Part shown: positions 60,614-64,000 of the stretch, piece by piece
How the letters are laid out: each line of letters begins with the position of its first letter
How positions within the stretch are numbered: the stretch's first letter is position 1
Assembly (NCBI GenBank): GCA_009829735.1
Contig: CM020620.1
Coordinates: 27,498,951-27,562,950 of the forward strand
Direction of reading: 5' to 3'
DNA: 64,000 nucleotides
Source: Pyropia yezoensis
Lineage: Eukaryota > Rhodophyta > Bangiophyceae > Bangiales > Bangiaceae
Notes under the pieces: generated by a model
Seen by the model: only the letters and a program-made list of their open reading frames with translations
What the model was told of the DNA's origin: nothing
Database searches by the model: none
Program-made: the position numbers and the translations under genes

Positions 60614-63600
60614 ATGACCGGGGGGCGCTGGGGTCACCCAAGCAAGCCACCCCGGAGTACCGCGGGGAAAGCCCCACGGAGAGCGCGGTTGAGCCGACGC
60701 CGCATCAACCCCCGGGTACACCTTCCGGCCCCGACGACACGGCGTCAGGGGATTGATGACCAACCTCCAAGGTTGGGAGGAGAGGACGGGAAGCCCCGTC
60801 ACGTTGAACCAGACAAGGGCCCTGTTCAGGATGCCCGAGTTACACCGGATATCGGTGTAGGACATGTGTTGTTTACCTTGGAGAACTTCAAGGTATCAGC
60901 CACCCTGGGGGTTGACCCCCAGTCGACACGATCGTACTACCCTGTACTGGACACAGGGGCTGGACCCAACCTTATCCGGAAGGATACCCTCCCGGACAAG
61001 TGGCTTCCACGAGTCAGAGTGACTCGGGGACCCACCATCAAGGACGCGAATGGTCGACTCATTCGTACGACCGCAGCGATGTCGCTGCAGGTTACCATCG
61101 GGGATCTCACCACGGAAGTTGACTTCCTGGTATGTGAAACGCTATCGGTGCCCTGCATACTGGGGTGCACCTTCATCAACGTTCACGTTGATGCAATCCG
61201 GCCAGGCCGGAGGACCGTCGAGCTTCAAGAAGCCGACGGGACGAAGCGAGGACATACGGCTATCGTCAGGGACCTGACGCTACAAGGAAGCCACGTTAAC
61301 GTGGCTGAGGTGTACGCAAGCGTCGAGCCGAAGACACTTCGGTTGGCCAAGCGAACTCGCTTTGAGCCGTTGTCAGAGACAGTCCTCCCGGTTAACTGCG
61401 ACCTCGCAGGCATCTGCAGAGTCCAGTCCAACCTACGGACGTACAAGCGCCATGGGTTGACCATGGCCAACGGTCTCATAGACCTCCCAGCAGGAGGGTC
61501 GTCCCTCCTAGTGTTGGCGAACTACCGCCGTAAGGCAGTCACCCTCCCGAAGGGAACTATCCTCGGGATTGCCGAACTCTACGAAGGAGATATCCTTACC
61601 CCTGATAAGGAAGGTCAAGTGGAACCACTTGAAGTACTGGCGGTCGCCGAGACCACCGAGCGACAGCAACCCGATGACGGGAAGCCTAACCCATCGGCGG
61701 CTCCGGCGGACCTGCCGCCAAAGGACCAAGAGGCCTTGAAGGCACTGGCCGAGGCTGACCTCGACCACCTTCCCCCTTCGGTAGCCGAAGGGGTACGACG
61801 AATGCTAAGAAAGCATGACGTTATGTGGACAGGCGGGGCCTTGGGGACCATTGGGGCAACCCAACATCGTATAGACCTGGTACCAGGCGCACGACCCGCC
61901 CGCTCACAACCGCACCGAGCGGGACCTATGCAACGAGAGATCGTTGATGGAGAAGTGAAGAGGATGAGTGAAGCTAAGGTGATCCGACCTTCGATGTCGG
62001 AATGGGGTGCCCCAGTCGTTATTATGCCGAAGAAGGATCAAACCCCTCGGTTTTGCATCGATTATCGACGCCTCAACTTGGTTACCAAGAAGGACTCATA
62101 CCCTTTACCAAGGATGGATGAATGCATCGACTCCCTGGGGGAGGCTACGGTGTTTACCACCATCGACTGCAATGCCGGATACTGGCAGATCCCGGTGGCG
62201 GACGAGGATATCCCCAAGACGGCATTCGTCTGTCACAGTGGAGTGTACGAGTTCCTAAGGATGCCCTTCGGATTGTCCAACGCCCCCGCTACATTCCAGC
62301 GGGCTATCGACATCATACTGTCTGGGGTGAAGTGGCGTAACTGCCTAGTGTACCTCGATGACGTCATCGTCTTCTCGCGTAACATGGATGACCATGTACA
62401 ACATGTTGACGAGGTACTCACCCTCTTGAGGAACGCCGGGGTAACCCTGCGTCTGAAGAAGTGCGCCTTCTTCCAACAGACGGTCGAATATCTGGGCCAC
62501 CAGATAACCCCTGGTAAACTAGGGGTACTCGAAGCCAATACCCGGGCACTCCGGGATGCCCGGTTCCCTAACACCCAGACGCAGCTCAAGAGCTTCCTGG
62601 GAATGTGCAATGTATACCGACGGTTCGTCAAGGACTTCGCTCGGATAGCTAAACCGTTAACGGTTCTTACGAGCAGTACCTTACCCAAGGTACTCCAACC
62701 CCCTTCGCCTAGCGAAGAGGAAGCATTCGAGTCGCTGAAGCGAGCCCTACTAGCCCCACCCGTCCTTGCGTTACCGCATAGACGGGGTACCTTCGTCATC
62801 GATGTCGATGCGTGTGATACACAAGTGGGATGCACCCTGTTACAGGGAGAGACGTTGATCGGTACCGATAACGTTATCCCGGACCTACGTCCGGTAGGGT
62901 ACTTCAGCCGGACACTCAACCCGGCTGAGCGGAACTATAGTGCCACCGAGCGTGAATGCCTCGGAGTTATATGGGCAGTGCAACTGCTCCGTCCATACCT
63001 GGAGGGCTCCAGGTTCATCGTGAGGTCCGACCACGAACCCCTACGATGGCTCCTCAACCTTGGTGACAAGGATTCCGATAGCCATGGGAGGCTAGCCCGA
63101 TGGAGGCTGAAGATGGCCGAGCACGACTACCGCACGGTGTATAAGGCTGGGTCAACCCACCACCTCGGAGACGCGTTGTCTCGACTCGACACCCCGAGCG
63201 GGGATACCCGCCCGGTGGACGAGGACATCCCGGTAGTACCGGTGTGCATGGTGGGTAATGCTACCCAGGGTATGGCTGACCATACCATGGCACACCTTGC
63301 GTGACCATTGACCCTCGCGGACTTCCGCGAGGCACAGGCCAACGACGATGACTGTAGACGTCATCGTGCTAACCTCCTGGCCGGTACGGCCGGCATCTTC
63401 TCCGAGAACGAAGACGGACTCATATACCGGCGGGCACCCGCCGATGGACGACATCAAGTCGTGGTTCCCGTGTCCTTACGGCAAGCCGTCATGAAACGAG
63501 AACATGAGAACCCTACAGCCGGACACCCGGGGGGTTCACGTATGTTCGCAGCAATGCGAAGGTTCTTCTACTGGCCAGCAATGGCCGTCGACGTGGTCGA

Positions 63601-64000
63601 CCACGTACGGGGATGCCACCCCTGTGCACGTAACCGCATGAGTCTACATAGGCGGGCGTCTGCCATGAAGCTATTCCCACCTGATGGGCCCAACGAGCAA
63701 GTCGCTATCGACATACTCGGGCCACTTCCGATAACGGAAGAAGGGAACAGTACATCCTGGTCATGTCTGACCGCTTCACTAAGCTGTCAAGAGCAGCAGC
63801 CATCCCGAATGATACGGCATACACGATCATGAACGCAGTGGTTTGAACCACTGGATCAGTGCATACGGAGTCATGAAGCAACTCCTCTCCGATAACGGAG
63901 CAAACCTTACGTCGGCATTCTGCACTAAGGTCCTGGGCATGTTCGGTATCGAACCACGTCGGGCATCCGACTACCACCCGCAGTCCAACGGGCAGGTGGA
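60614..64000 (+). pseudogene. pol: pol of element B: protease, RT, RNase H, integrase, with breaks
   Basis: From the ATG at 60614 the frame runs 896 codons to a TGA at 63302-63304. Domains: aspartic protease (YYPVLDTGAGPNLIRKD with DTGA), RT (FTTIDCNAGYWQIPV; YLDDVIVFS), RNase H (VIDVDACDTQVG), and the integrase zinc region after the TGA. Against element A the TGA replaces a sense codon. A one-base deletion follows near 63749 and a two-base insertion near 63843, shifting the frame in the integrase core. The chromodomain part lies beyond the window. So B cannot make a full pol unless these are sequencing errors, while its RT and protease frames are intact. Confidence 0.88.

Larger units (their letters stand above)
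57834..64000 (+). mobile_element. Element B: Ty3/gypsy chromovirus, 5' part, plus strand
   Basis: 5' LTR, primer-binding site, gag and pol follow in order and the element leaves the window in the integrase region. Residue-level comparison with element A shows only a handful of differences over RT and RNase H, so the two are recent relatives in opposite orientation. B has inserted into A's pol: left of the LTR the sequence is A's codons just before the RT. Confidence 0.88.

Overview
The window looks like nuclear DNA of a G+C-rich, intron-poor alga. The best guess is a red alga of the Bangiales (Porphyra/Pyropia type), which is an inference and not proven here. The reasons are: conserved single-copy eukaryotic genes (eL30, CSN6, UBR7, NSE1, PIP5K, an OTU deubiquitinase); a phosphoglycerate kinase with a plastid transit peptide; zero or one short intron per gene; very G+C-rich coding sequence with long Ala, Gly and Pro runs and poly-G/poly-C homopolymers; and Ty3/gypsy chromoviruses.

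Layout. 0-10 kb: the 5' exon of a COP9 signalosome subunit 6 gene (minus, running off the left edge), plastid PGK (minus), a decayed copy of part of an RCC1 gene, a glutaredoxin-MsrA fusion (minus) and a DEG-type serine protease (plus). About 10-18.6 kb: a stretch with visibly lower G+C and no recognisable intact gene, holding diverged direct repeats and a decayed copy of the 3' end of the DEG gene. 18.6-25.6 kb: very G+C-rich sequence with a small protein that has a helical part and a cysteine-rich, metallothionein-like tail (minus), a block of diverged G-rich repeats, and an intact RCC1-repeat protein (plus). 26-42.5 kb is the gene-dense part: OTU deubiquitinase (minus, one intron), PIP5K (plus), a plastid-targeted membrane protein (minus, one intron), NSE1-like SMC5/6 subunit (plus), UBR7 (plus), ribosomal protein eL30 (minus, one intron) and a SET-domain protein (plus). 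42.5-49.5 kb: accessory DNA with a tandem 102-bp repeat, inverted repeats, a Tc1/mariner-type MITE and a multiply frameshifted pseudogene.

49.5-64 kb is a nest of LTR retrotransposons. An internally deleted plus-strand element (C, from 49529) is broken by a minus-strand chromovirus (A, whose 3' LTR is 51063-51425 and whose pol is 54905-57833). A is in turn broken by a nearly identical plus-strand chromovirus (B, 5' LTR from 57834, gag, pol) that runs off the right edge. Element A carries an 812-codon open frame on the strand opposite to its pol, between pol and the 3' LTR. This is the most unusual object in the window.

Several host genes share the theme of protein quality control and ubiquitin (CSN6, OTU, UBR7, DEG, Grx-MsrA), but they are interspersed on both strands and nothing suggests co-regulation as a cluster. 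Exon boundaries were set by matching conserved protein blocks to GT/AG sites and codon phase; transcripts would be needed to confirm them.
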